Shown piece after piece: positions 35,314-43,839 of a stretch of 64,000 nt of DNA. Origin of the DNA: an uncultured Oscillospiraceae bacterium (GTDB lineage: Bacteria > Bacillota > Clostridia > Oscillospirales > Oscillospiraceae); NCBI GenBank assembly GCA_944387015.1, contig CALXDH010000003.1:1-64000 (forward strand), in the 5' to 3' direction. The notes under the pieces were generated by a model, which was not told where the DNA came from, did no database searches, and saw nothing but the letters and a program-made list of their open reading frames with translations. Made by a program: the position numbers and the translations under genes. Position 1 is the first letter of the stretch. Each line of letters starts with the position of its first letter.

Positions 35314-35357
35314 GCAAACCAAGATAAATTTCGGATTGTACAATCAGGAGGACTTTT

Positions 35358-36551
35358 ATGATTCAGGTAATCGTAAGCAATGCAAAGTGTCCAGAGTATG
35401 GACAGGCTACGGTTCCCTTTCCTATTCGTGAGGGGAATTATCCCCGTATAATAGAAATGCTTCAAGCTATGGAATTGGGAGATCCTGTGGAAAAGGACTG
35501 TTTTGTGAATGAGATCACTGGCGACTGGCCAATTCTCAAACGGTTGGAAAACAGGACAATTAATCTGGATGAGATGGATTATCTTGCGGGGCGGCTGGAG
35601 AGTTTCGATGTTTGTGAAAGAGCAAAATTTCAGGCGGCCGCCGTTAAATATGGGCTTTATGATATGGACCAACTGATTAATTTGACATTCTGCTGTCAGG
35701 ATGTGACCGTAATTACGGACTTCTCCAATTTGGACGAGGTGGGGCGCAATCATTACTTGGACATGAATGATGGTGCAGCGACCCAAGAGGAGTTGGACAA
35801 TGTAGACGGTTACGAGACGGCTCTTCTCCTTATTGAGAGTGGCGAGGGCACGATTACCCCTTATGGTGTGGTCTATGGGAATGGGATGCAGCTTAGGGCA
35901 GTTTATGATGGTCAGCATTTTCCTTTCTATCTGGGGCAGGATTGTGTAATGATTATTGGCATAACGGATGCGGATAAGTCGATACGTGATGTTGATACTA
36001 CATGGCTCTATCTACCTGCCAGCAAGACGCGAATTAATCGTGCTCTTGTGCGAGCAAATCTCCATAAGGAAACGATGAGACTCCACATTGAGAGTAGCAA
36101 TTGCCCTCCCGAGGTAACAGCGCTGTTAAATGAGGCCAATGAATCTCTGGAGGAGGTAAATGAATTGGCTGCCGCCATTTTTCCATTAAGTGATTTTGGA
36201 AGGGCAAAATTAAGTGCTGTAATTCAAATGGCAAACCCTGGGTCTGTAAAGGAAGCTACTGTCCTGGCTCAGAATCTGGATGAATTTCGCTTTATCCCCT
36301 GTGTGCGAAACGCTGAGGAATATGGTAGATATTTGATTTGTGGCAGGAAGCAATCTTCTCCCGACCCTGGCTTGGACCAGTTCATTAATTACGAGGCTTA
36401 TGGACAGTATCAGGCAGCTAAGGAGTGTGGTCAATTTAGTGAATGTGGGTATGTCTCCTATCTTGGAGAACTGAGCCTGAGTAAATTGATGGCTGAAATA
36501 CCCAGGTGTCAGCCGAGACTCAGGCCGGAGCTACACATGGGAGGGATGTGA
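35358..36551 (+). CDS. ardA: ArdA-like anti-restriction protein (paralogue 1)
   Basis: A 397-residue acidic protein like those called ArdA in gut Firmicute ICEs. It has the segment FDVCERAKFQAAAVKYGLYD followed by MDQLINLTFCCQDV (about 75-115). A second copy of the same module pattern starts near SLEEVNELAAAIFPLSDFGR and ends with a GYVSYLG stretch. ArdA proteins mimic bent DNA and block type I restriction, which would protect incoming single-strand-derived DNA; that role is inferred. ATG follows TCAGGAGG. It is divergent from uvrX and shares the SOS-box region. Confidence 0.75.
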   Translation: MIQVIVSNAKCPEYGQATVPFPIREGNYPRIIEMLQAMELGDPVEKDCFVNEITGDWPILKRLENRTINLDEMDYLAGRLESFDVCERAKFQAAAVKYGLYDMDQLINLTFCCQDVTVITDFSNLDEVGRNHYLDMNDGAATQEELDNVDGYETALLLIESGEGTITPYGVVYGNGMQLRAVYDGQHFPFYLGQDCVMIIGITDADKSIRDVDTTWLYLPASKTRINRALVRANLHKETMRLHIESSNCPPEVTALLNEANESLEEVNELAAAIFPLSDFGRAKLSAVIQMANPGSVKEATVLAQNLDEFRFIPCVRNAEEYGRYLICGRKQSSPDPGLDQFINYEAYGQYQAAKECGQFSECGYVSYLGELSLSKLMAEIPRCQPRLRPELHMGGM

Positions 36552-36594
36552 CCGGATCGAGATACCAGGTAGAAAAGTGAAAAGGGGGTTACGA

Positions 36595-36627
36595 ATGGTG
36601 ACTCTGGGAGAAACGCTTGCTATCTGA
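36595..36627 (+). other. Possible 10-codon leader peptide and flanking repeats
   Basis: ATG GTG ACT ... TGA (MVTLGETLAI) stands behind a good AAAGGGGG site. A second mini-ORF (MLSQVATKRNSTRIL) lies at about 36741-36788 behind GGAGGGG. The sequence ACAGGATACG (about 36649) is repeated inverted as CGTATCCTGT (about 36778). This could be a leader region for the next genes; support is weak. Confidence 0.3.
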
Positions 36628-36802
36628 TAATTACAACAGGAAAACAGGATACGTGGCTATTTAAAGCATATTTAGATTAGAGAGCAAATTTTTGTGTTGC
36701 AGATTTGCAATTTGATTGTCTTATTGTTATGGAGGGGTATATGCTGAGCCAAGTAGCGACAAAAAGGAATAGCACCCGTATCCTGTAAAAGAGGCGAAAG
36801 AG

Positions 36803-36970
36803 ATGGAGAAGATGGAGAATACATACTTCAATGTTTTATGGATTAGTCATGCGGATCGTATCGCTTCATTTCACCCGGTTGCGAATTACAACGAACAGCG
36901 GTTTACTTCCCATGATCACTTTATCAGTTATATTTGTTCTCTTCAGGAACGAGGCTATCGATTCCAATGA
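36803..36970 (+). CDS. Small ICE protein of 55 residues
   Basis: Reads MEKMENTYFNVLWISHADRI and on, ending FISYICSLQERGYRFQ. It has aromatic and His-rich composition and no membrane segment. It lies behind GAGGCGAAAGAG, and its stop overlaps an ATG of the next gene (ATGA), the coupling pattern seen throughout this operon. I recognise the layout but cannot name a family. Confidence 0.65.
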   Translation: MEKMENTYFNVLWISHADRIASFHPVANYNEQRFTSHDHFISYICSLQERGYRFQ

Positions 36971-37005
36971 ATGATGCACCTTCAACTAGGAGACGAAATA
37001 CACAT

Positions 37006-38046
37006 ATGAATCAAGGAAAATATCATACTGACATTTATTTAAGGCCCGCTTCTGCTGAGGAAGCGGGCCTTTTCTATTCTCAGGAAATGGAAAAGCAGGA
37101 TCAGCATCTAGGGACTGTCGGTCACTTGCGGATTGATTTTGGCTCCAGTGGGCAGGAATTCTGGTCCAGCTGGTGGGCACATAACGGTAATCAGCTGAAC
37201 ACTGCAGAATTCAAATCTGATCTCCAACAAGTGGTGGATGAGCTGCGACGAAATGGCCCGCTCAAGGACCTAAAGGCCATGCAGGAATACTGTGCTGATC
37301 ATGGCGGAGCGATTGCAAATGAGAGTGAGTCCTATGGCTTTATCGTGGAAAAAGAAAACTACCAATATTGCCTCCGCTGCACCCCGCTGCCGGGCCATTA
37401 TCAGGGCTATCTGTACTGCTATGACCTCCGTCAGCAGAGGATGTCTCAAAAGGAGGCACCGGTGGGCCGGGTGTCCTATGCCAGCGGAGAGGAAGAAACC
37501 TTCACGGATGCGCAGAGATACCTGGACACCATTCGGGAGGAACTTCCGTATCAAGCCACTACCGGCTTCCGCTATGAGACTCTAACGAACAATCCTACGG
37601 TGCGGAAAGCAGTGGATGACCTCCTGCTGGATTTCGCAGGAGAGGATAATCCTCGGCGGGCCTGTAATTACGGTTTGACGGAGGGCGGGAAACAAGCGCT
37701 CCGGGATGCCGCCGATCTCGACCGTCCTCATACCTACGCCTGGTTTGTGATGACAGACTGCAATACACCGGACGAGCAGATCCACCGGGACCTGACGCTG
37801 GAGGAGGCAGTTCACCTCTATCGGGACAGCACCCGACCGGAAAAGCGGCTGGGTGTTACGAAAGACGGCATTGCCACAGTCGACTTCCTCCGGGAAGCGA
37901 ATGGAGAGCAGGTGTTCTTCCAGGATCACAGGCGAATGGAAAGCTTTCGCAATGACCCGGAGATTTTTGAGGCGGTGCAGATGATCCACCGTGAGCTGGA
38001 GTGGAGCGCCCCCGCGCAGGGCATGGTGATGGGAGGTTTGAAATGA
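37006..38046 (+). CDS. Conserved ICE accessory protein (LPD-type domain)
   Basis: A 346-residue soluble protein. The N-terminus (YHTDIYLRPASAEEAGLF) and the C-terminal region with KRLGVTKDGIATVDFLRE and FRNDPEIFEAVQMIHREL resemble large-polyvalent-protein-associated modules common in Tn1549-like elements. The function is unknown. I took ATG 37006; an ATG at 36967 that overlaps the previous stop is also possible. A strong terminator-shaped hairpin lies inside codons 12-22. The stop overlaps the next start by 4 bases. Confidence 0.7.
   Translation: MNQGKYHTDIYLRPASAEEAGLFYSQEMEKQDQHLGTVGHLRIDFGSSGQEFWSSWWAHNGNQLNTAEFKSDLQQVVDELRRNGPLKDLKAMQEYCADHGGAIANESESYGFIVEKENYQYCLRCTPLPGHYQGYLYCYDLRQQRMSQKEAPVGRVSYASGEEETFTDAQRYLDTIREELPYQATTGFRYETLTNNPTVRKAVDDLLLDFAGEDNPRRACNYGLTEGGKQALRDAADLDRPHTYAWFVMTDCNTPDEQIHRDLTLEEAVHLYRDSTRPEKRLGVTKDGIATVDFLREANGEQVFFQDHRRMESFRNDPEIFEAVQMIHRELEWSAPAQGMVMGGLK
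37041..37075 (+). terminator. Terminator-like hairpin inside the start of a CDS
   Basis: Perfect 12-bp stem AAGGCCCGCTTC/GAAGCGGGCCTT with a 7-base loop, followed by TTCTATTCT. It lies within the first 25 codons of the gene, so it is probably an attenuator rather than an operon end. Confidence 0.55.
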
Positions 38047-39026
38047 TTAAAAAGGAGTGGCTGGAGTTTCTGCGGGAGCAGTATCCTGCCGGATGCCGGG
38101 TACGGCTTAGTGAAATGAAGGACGATCCAATGCCCATCCAACCTGGGAGTATGGGTACATTGGACTGCATTGACGATGCTGCCCAGTTCCATGTCCGTTG
38201 GGACAACGGCAGTAGGTTGGCTCTGATTATAGGTGTAGACCGGTTCCAAGTCATGCCTCCGGAGACCCAGACAGTCAAATTCTATATGCCGCTGACGGCG
38301 GAATTTTTCGGATACGATGACTGGGGTGACCGCGAGGAGTATGGGTCTGACCTGAACGGCAGAGATCTGCGAAGCTACGAGGCCGAGATCCGAACAGCCC
38401 TGGTAGATAACCGGATGCTGGTAGAAGCAGACCGCGGTTTGATGCACTGGTATGACAAGCAGGACGGCGTCAACGATAAGGTCCAGTCTGCAATCTTCGA
38501 AGTGGAATACCGGGATGGACAGCTCTGGGGCATTGCAGAGTGCAAAGTGGTTGGGACCCTGACACCGGAGGAAAAGGAGACTCTGGCGGAGTATATTACG
38601 GGACAAGCCTCAGACGGCTGGGGCGAGGGCTTTGAGCAGAGAGAGATCCAGGTGGACGACGGCGTCTTGAATGTACACCTTTGGAACGACGGGAACTGGA
38701 CCATCCAGACAGAGGAAGAAAAATTCTCCCATGATTCCCTTACCCGGCTTCCTGACCTGTGCTGGTCTGTTCTGCCGGGAGAAGGAACGCTGATCTGCAT
38801 CAAGAAAGGCGAACACGGGTACTTCCCCAGCGATTGGTCCACCGGAGATAGGGCCCAAAACCGCTATCTGGCGGACTACAACAACCGCCGGCGCGGCATC
38901 ACTCCGGCTCAGGAGCAGGCGATGCTGGCCGGCAGCATGCACGGTTGGGATATCCCCATGGCCGACCCTGTGGTCCAGGAGCGGATTCTGGGCGCAAAAA
39001 ACAGCCTGGAAATGAAGGGGCTGTGA
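38043..39026 (+). CDS. DUF4314 domain ICE protein
   Basis: A 327-residue protein. The N-terminal DUF4314 domain (about 15-75: CRVRLSEMKDDPMPIQPGSM and FHVRWDNGSRLALIIGVDRF) resembles small beta-barrel domains. A central region follows with a DUF6329-like mixed part, and the end has the repeated ICE motif TPAQEQAMLAGSMHGWDIPM. The precise function is unknown; the domain is confined largely to conjugative elements of gut Firmicutes. ATG overlaps the previous stop (ATGA). Confidence 0.8.
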   Translation: MIKKEWLEFLREQYPAGCRVRLSEMKDDPMPIQPGSMGTLDCIDDAAQFHVRWDNGSRLALIIGVDRFQVMPPETQTVKFYMPLTAEFFGYDDWGDREEYGSDLNGRDLRSYEAEIRTALVDNRMLVEADRGLMHWYDKQDGVNDKVQSAIFEVEYRDGQLWGIAECKVVGTLTPEEKETLAEYITGQASDGWGEGFEQREIQVDDGVLNVHLWNDGNWTIQTEEEKFSHDSLTRLPDLCWSVLPGEGTLICIKKGEHGYFPSDWSTGDRAQNRYLADYNNRRRGITPAQEQAMLAGSMHGWDIPMADPVVQERILGAKNSLEMKGL

Positions 39027-39059
39027 GTCCTTCAATCAGTAAAAAAGGAGGAAGCTAAA

Positions 39060-40250
39060 TTGAGTGAGAAAGTATTTGGTGTCTATCTCGCAAAGGAGGA
39101 CCCGGAGAGCGACGCCTATGCCAAGCTGGATCTCCCTGCCCGGCCCTGGGAGCTGCTGGATGCTCTGGACAAACTGCACTTGCAGGAGGGCGACCGCCTC
39201 TACCTGGAGATCGACGACTACTATGACTTCGAGGAACTGGCGACGGTCTTACAGGATCAGGAGGACAGCCTCGCGGAGCTGAATGATCTGGCAGAGCGGC
39301 TCACCCGGCTCAGCGATGTGCAATGCGCGGCCCTGCAGGGCCTGATCCAAATAGAAACCGCCAAAAGCGGAGGCGAGATCAGCGTCAGCCGACTCCGGGA
39401 CCTGACCGAGAGCGCGGACTGCTGCCATGTTGTGCCGGAGGCCCTCAATGACAGCCAGCTGGGTAGGTTTTATGCCGAAAACGGTTTTGTGCCGGAGGTG
39501 GAAGGGCTCTCAGACACCGTGTTCGAGCTGCTGGACTTCGCGGCTATCGGTCTGCGGGCCCGGAAGGAGGAGGGCGGCGTCTTCACGCGGAAGGGATATG
39601 TCCTCCAGAACAGCGATCTCAAGCAGGCGCCTTCCGTAGCCAGAGAGATCGCAGAGCCAGACTACATGGTCCTGCTGGAAGTGGCCGGGCGGCAAGGCGA
39701 TGGCCCCGCACAGGGCGGCGCCGGTCCGATCCTGGTCAAGCTGCCGGCAGCGCCGGAGGAGCTGGAGTCGGTGGCAAAGCGCTTGGGTGCGGCATCCTCA
39801 CGGGAGTTGTGGTGGCGCTGCATCGACTGTGTGATCCCGGAGATGCGGGATGCGGTCTCCGCGGCCGGTACAATCAGAGATGTCAATCGGTTCGCGCAGA
39901 CGGCGGCTGCCATGCCCCAGGAGCAGCGGAAAGTGTACAAGGCTGTGCTGGAGGGCCTGCGGTGCCGCGATCTCGCTTCCGCATCTGCTCAGGCAGACAC
40001 CCTGGATGTGTATCTTCTGAGGGAGGATATCAATTCACCCTCCGGATTTGCAAAGGAGAAGATCCGGTCCATCATGGATGAGACCATGGTGGATCAGGTT
40101 CTGACAAACCTGAACCTGTATCGTTACGGAGAAACCCTGATGGAGTCGGAGCACTGCATTCAGACCGGCTATGGCCTCATCCAACGCCGGGATGGTCATG
40201 AGTTCCACATCCAGAATAAAGAAATTGGAACGATGGAAATGAGGTGGTGA
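39060..40250 (+). CDS. ardA: ArdA-like anti-restriction protein (paralogue 2)
   Basis: A 396-residue acidic protein that starts at TTG behind AAGGAGG. It matches the larger ArdA-annotated proteins of gut ICEs: FGVYLAKEDPESDAYAKLDL, ELLDALDKLHLQEGDRLYLE, then SLAELNDLAERLTRLSDVQC and ALNDSQLGRFYAENGFVPE. A second half repeats the layout. The module SLAELNDLAERL parallels SLEEVNELAAAI of paralogue 1, so the genes share ancestry. The inferred role is blocking restriction in the recipient. The next gene starts 3 bases after the stop. Confidence 0.75.
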   Translation: MSEKVFGVYLAKEDPESDAYAKLDLPARPWELLDALDKLHLQEGDRLYLEIDDYYDFEELATVLQDQEDSLAELNDLAERLTRLSDVQCAALQGLIQIETAKSGGEISVSRLRDLTESADCCHVVPEALNDSQLGRFYAENGFVPEVEGLSDTVFELLDFAAIGLRARKEEGGVFTRKGYVLQNSDLKQAPSVAREIAEPDYMVLLEVAGRQGDGPAQGGAGPILVKLPAAPEELESVAKRLGAASSRELWWRCIDCVIPEMRDAVSAAGTIRDVNRFAQTAAAMPQEQRKVYKAVLEGLRCRDLASASAQADTLDVYLLREDINSPSGFAKEKIRSIMDETMVDQVLTNLNLYRYGETLMESEHCIQTGYGLIQRRDGHEFHIQNKEIGTMEMRW

Positions 40251-40253
40251 GAG

Positions 40254-41357
40254 ATGAACCAAAAGCAAGAGGCCCTTCTGAGGCTTCCCCTAACCAATGC
40301 GGAGCGAGAGTGGCTGACAGACCGGCTGGAGACCCTTTCTGTAAAGGAGAGCTATCAGCTGTCTGCAGCAATTATGCGGTCCGGGAGGTTGCAGGAATTG
40401 ATGGGAAAAAGCAGTGAGGAACTGCAAATCACCGTTCTGCGAATGAAGCCGGACGTGGCGGTGGAGGCAATCAACTGCCTGATGACGCTGCATGATTATG
40501 AGGTCTGCCACCCGGCGGGCAGCTACGAGGCCCTGGGGCGCTTTTTCCTGCAATATGAAAGCGGGACCCCAAGAGATGCCCTGCCTTTCATAGACCTGGA
40601 GCAGCTGGGCAGGCGTTATGAGGATCTCCATCCCGGCCTGTTTATCGGCGGCAGCTACGTGATCTATCCCGCAAAGGAGTCGGAGCAGCCCTATACCGGT
40701 CATAACCTGGCGGAGCTGGATGACTCGGATTGGAGTGTCCGGCTGAAGATCGCCTCACTGAAAAAACCGGAGGGGGTCTGGGTCCGGCTGCCGGATTACT
40801 CCATGCTGAATGACGATAAGGCAGATGAAATGGAGCTGGCACTTCTGGACCTGAAAGTGGACACCATTCAGGAATGTACATTGCTGGATGCTAGGTGTGT
40901 CCTTCCAGAGGTAAAAGATCTCAAAAATCAGTATCGGGATTTGGCAGACCTCATCTACGATGGAAACAACCTGGGTTTCCTGCTGGATGAACAGGGCCAG
41001 GGTATGCCGCACTTCAATGAAAAGTTTCGCGCCGCACTGGCCTACGAAAAATGTACCCGTCTGGATACGGCGCTGGACATTGCGCAGAGCCTTTGTTGCT
41101 ATGATTTGGTGACTGAGGGGGGTGTGGAGGCATACGCAAAGAGGGCCTTGAATGCTGAAAAACTCACTGCGGAGGACATTCGAATGATTCCGGACTGCTT
41201 AGATTACAAAAAATATGGGGAATCCTTGCTGGCCCGTCAAGGGTACTATTTTCACGCAGATAGCGGTGGTTATATCCGTCGAAACGACCAAGAGTTTCAC
41301 GATATGCAAAGTCAACCTGCAGGAATCCATAATGGACCGGAAATGAAATTTACATAA
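40254..41357 (+). CDS. ArdA-like protein (paralogue 3)
   Basis: A 367-residue relative of the preceding gene. The shared features are YEALGRFFLQYESG (compare QLGRFYAENG), LHPGLFIGGSYVIYP, and the C-terminal layout YGESLL...GGYIRRNDQEFHDM (compare YGETLM...GLIQRRDGHEFHIQ). It is less acidic than the other two. Start ATG is 3 bases after the previous stop. The operon position suggests a joint role with the other ArdA-like proteins, for example against different restriction complexes; this is inference. Confidence 0.65.
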   Translation: MNQKQEALLRLPLTNAEREWLTDRLETLSVKESYQLSAAIMRSGRLQELMGKSSEELQITVLRMKPDVAVEAINCLMTLHDYEVCHPAGSYEALGRFFLQYESGTPRDALPFIDLEQLGRRYEDLHPGLFIGGSYVIYPAKESEQPYTGHNLAELDDSDWSVRLKIASLKKPEGVWVRLPDYSMLNDDKADEMELALLDLKVDTIQECTLLDARCVLPEVKDLKNQYRDLADLIYDGNNLGFLLDEQGQGMPHFNEKFRAALAYEKCTRLDTALDIAQSLCCYDLVTEGGVEAYAKRALNAEKLTAEDIRMIPDCLDYKKYGESLLARQGYYFHADSGGYIRRNDQEFHDMQSQPAGIHNGPEMKFT

Positions 41358-41444
41358 GACAAAAGACGCTGGGGGAATCGTATTGAAACGGTGCCCTCTT
41401 TTATTTGTTCACGTTGTTCACGAGCAACTTGGAAAGGAGGCTCA

Positions 41445-41756
41445 ATGCGAGAAGAAAAGTTGCGTTCCTATTTAGAAAAGGAATGCAGCGGTCGCCGGAA
41501 TGCGGTGAAAAGCTTTGAGTTGGAACAGGCGTTGTTGCTCAGCAGCTCAGAACTTCGGAAATTGATCAACCGCTTGAGAGAGAAAGGAATTCCCATTGGC
41601 AGCGGCCCCAACGGTTATTTTTACGCCCGCACAGCAGGTGAGGTCTATAGCACTGTTCGTCAGCTGCGAAAGATAGTCAAGGGAACAGAACGTGCGATCC
41701 ATGGATTGGAACAATCGCTGGATGGGTTTAGCGTAGGAGGTGAATGCCATCGCTAG
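41445..41756 (+). CDS. Small winged-helix DNA-binding protein
   Basis: A 103-residue protein behind AAAGGAGG. It has a winged-helix-like pattern: SFELEQALLLSSSELRKLIN (about 24-43), a wing with IPIGSGPNGYFYA, and a C-terminal helix (RQLRKIVKGTERAIHGLEQS). Such proteins usually precede the adenine methylase in these elements and may regulate it or help it. Its 3' end overlaps the methylase start. Confidence 0.7.
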   Translation: MREEKLRSYLEKECSGRRNAVKSFELEQALLLSSSELRKLINRLREKGIPIGSGPNGYFYARTAGEVYSTVRQLRKIVKGTERAIHGLEQSLDGFSVGGECHR

Positions 41757-42729
41757 GCCTCCATTTCCCTGGGTAGGCGGAAAAGGAAAACTAATCCCCT
41801 ATATCATGCAGCTTATCCCACCCAATATTAAGGCGTATATCGAGCCGTTTGGTGGGAGCGGCGCAGTTCTTCTGGGCATGAGTCCCAGCTCCAAACGCAG
41901 AGATGTCTACAATGACCTGAATCGGAACCTGACCAACTTTTTTGTATGCCTCCGGGATAAAACCAACGCATTAATGCGAGAATTGAAGTTTCTGCCGATT
42001 CATTCTCGCTTTCTTTTTGAAGTCTATAAATTGTTTTTGGCCCATGAGGACATTCATTGGGAAGTGTTCAAGAAGAACATCCAGGATGAAATTAAGATTC
42101 TGGATGATCGCACATGCTTCACGGAAGAACAAGCTGAAGAGCTTCGCCCGATCCTTCATAGGAGATTGGACTCCTTTGATGTGGAGCGGGCTGCTATGTT
42201 TTATAAATGCATCCGAGGAAGCTACAGTGCTACAGTGACATCCTTTGGCTCCAAAGCAATGCGCCTTTTCAATTTCCTGCACCTGTTAAAGCCCGCCGCC
42301 AAACGGCTGCAAGATGTGGTGATTGAGAACAAAAGCGCAATTCGACTTATTAAGGACGAAGATGCCGCCGGAACATTTTTCTATTGCGATCCACCCTACT
42401 TTGATGCGGAGAAATTGTATGAAGTACGGATGAATCGAAAATTTCACGTTCGGCTTTGGAGCGTACTGCATGACTGCAAAGGGCTGGTTCTCCTCTCCTA
42501 TAACGATTGCGCTTTCATTCGCCAGCTTTATAAGGATTTTTATATCCTTGCGCTGACACGCGGCAATCCCTTGTCGCAAAAGGCAGGTGCAACTTATGGG
42601 GAACTGTTTATTACAAATTATGACCCGACACCGTATCTGAATGTTCAGCTGAATATGTTTGAGCGGTTGGGCAGATCCAAAGGCGATTTGGTTCTGATTC
42701 ATACCCCGGATAGATGTCAAGTGGCCTAA
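41740..42729 (+). CDS. DNA adenine methylase (Dam-type, D12 class)
   Basis: A 329-residue N6-adenine methyltransferase. SAM-binding motif I is FPWVGGKGKLIPYI (about 9-22) with EPFGGSGAVLLG (about 37-48), and the catalytic motif IV is CDPPYF (about 216-221). Full-length family member; it probably shields the element from host restriction. The start is unclear: GTG 41740 overlaps the AGGAGG ribosome site itself. A well-placed ATG at 41744 is out of frame after 4 codons, which suggests a 5' indel or a rare start (ATC 41749). Confidence 0.9.
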   Translation: MNAIARPPFPWVGGKGKLIPYIMQLIPPNIKAYIEPFGGSGAVLLGMSPSSKRRDVYNDLNRNLTNFFVCLRDKTNALMRELKFLPIHSRFLFEVYKLFLAHEDIHWEVFKKNIQDEIKILDDRTCFTEEQAEELRPILHRRLDSFDVERAAMFYKCIRGSYSATVTSFGSKAMRLFNFLHLLKPAAKRLQDVVIENKSAIRLIKDEDAAGTFFYCDPPYFDAEKLYEVRMNRKFHVRLWSVLHDCKGLVLLSYNDCAFIRQLYKDFYILALTRGNPLSQKAGATYGELFITNYDPTPYLNVQLNMFERLGRSKGDLVLIHTPDRCQVA

Positions 42730-42746
42730 GAAGGAGAGAAATATGT

Positions 42747-43115
42747 GTGAAATTCACAATCTATCATGATCCGGCGAAAAAGGTAATCAAAATTCCGCAC
42801 CCTGCGTTACAGATATCTGGCCTTTCCTGTGCTGAGAAGTTAGTTCTCCATATCGGAGCCGGATATGCTGTCATTGGTCGAGGTGATATGTCCGCCACAG
42901 AAGCAGTTGCACTCGTTGCTTGTCTTCATAAATTGATACTTGCACTGCTTGATCAGTTGGCACGTGCCAGCTGTCAGGCAGAAAAGCGAGGCGTCAGCGC
43001 CACTAATTCTGTGTCATGCCTGGATGAAAATATGTGCAGATACCTTCAGTCAGCCGGAGTTGATATTGAAGGACTTCGGGTACTTATGCTGGAGGGAGAC
43101 ACTGAAAATGAATGA
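42747..43115 (+). CDS. Conserved ICE hypothetical protein
   Basis: A 122-residue protein starting at GTG behind AAGGAGA: KFTIYHDPAKKVIKIPHPAL, then GLSCAEKLVLHIGAGYAVIG, then helices. The short N-terminal beta section has an AbrB/MazE-like look (inference from pattern only). It overlaps the next gene by 8 bases, so the two are coupled. Function unknown. Confidence 0.65.
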   Translation: MKFTIYHDPAKKVIKIPHPALQISGLSCAEKLVLHIGAGYAVIGRGDMSATEAVALVACLHKLILALLDQLARASCQAEKRGVSATNSVSCLDENMCRYLQSAGVDIEGLRVLMLEGDTENE

Positions 43116-43839
43116 TACGTATCTATATCGGGATTCCATTGAAACGGCCAGAAGAAAAAATCAGATTTCTATTTGGCGCGCAAGTCACCAAGCAAATATT
43201 GCCTGTAAAAATGCAATTGAAGCATGTATTCGCCAAGGGTTTGATGGGATGCACCTGCAAGAGGACTGTGCGAAAAAGGTAATCGAAGCCTATGGGTTCA
43301 AACGAATCAATTGGGTTTTGGCCAATACGCTGCAGGAAAAATACTGGGATGGGAGCTTCAGTCGAAGTAATAAAGACTGGAGTTATGGATTTATGATTCC
43401 GTCTGATTCACAGCATAACTCCGAGTTTGTTGTGGAAACTCATCCAGCAGTTCTGGATGGGTTTGTGAGCCAGGTCAGACAGGCATATCAGCAGCTGAAT
43501 CTGTTTGGCGCAGAACAGTGCTATCCTGACTCCCGTGCGGAACTGAATTATGAAGGGAAAATCCTGGTCCTCAGTACGGAGGCTTTGCGTGAATCATGCT
43601 GGAATGCTGCAAACCAGCTCTGGTATGCGCATGACGGGTTTGGATGCTCCCCACATGCGATTGGTCGATCTATCCGCTGCACCTGCCTGGGTGACGGTGA
43701 AACGACCCGTTGGAACCGGACAGATTTTGTGGGAGTTTTGAAGGAAGAATATTTGCCTGAATGGGCACTCACCAAGATGCAACAATTGCACCTTGGAGGG
43801 GAGGCTTCCCCTTACATGGGCGAAATGGAGATGAGGTGA
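43108..43839 (+). CDS. DUF3849 domain protein
   Basis: A 243-residue protein with the DUF3849 region at the N-terminus (about 3-125): YLYRDSIETARRKNQISIWRA, GFDGMHLQEDCAKKVIEAYGF, INWVLANTLQEKYWDGSFSR and ETHPAVLDGF. DUF3849 occurs almost only in ICEs of gut anaerobes; the biochemical role is unknown. ATG lies behind GGAGGGA, inside the end of the upstream gene, and the stop overlaps the next start (GTGA). Confidence 0.8.
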   Translation: MNDTYLYRDSIETARRKNQISIWRASHQANIACKNAIEACIRQGFDGMHLQEDCAKKVIEAYGFKRINWVLANTLQEKYWDGSFSRSNKDWSYGFMIPSDSQHNSEFVVETHPAVLDGFVSQVRQAYQQLNLFGAEQCYPDSRAELNYEGKILVLSTEALRESCWNAANQLWYAHDGFGCSPHAIGRSIRCTCLGDGETTRWNRTDFVGVLKEEYLPEWALTKMQQLHLGGEASPYMGEMEMR

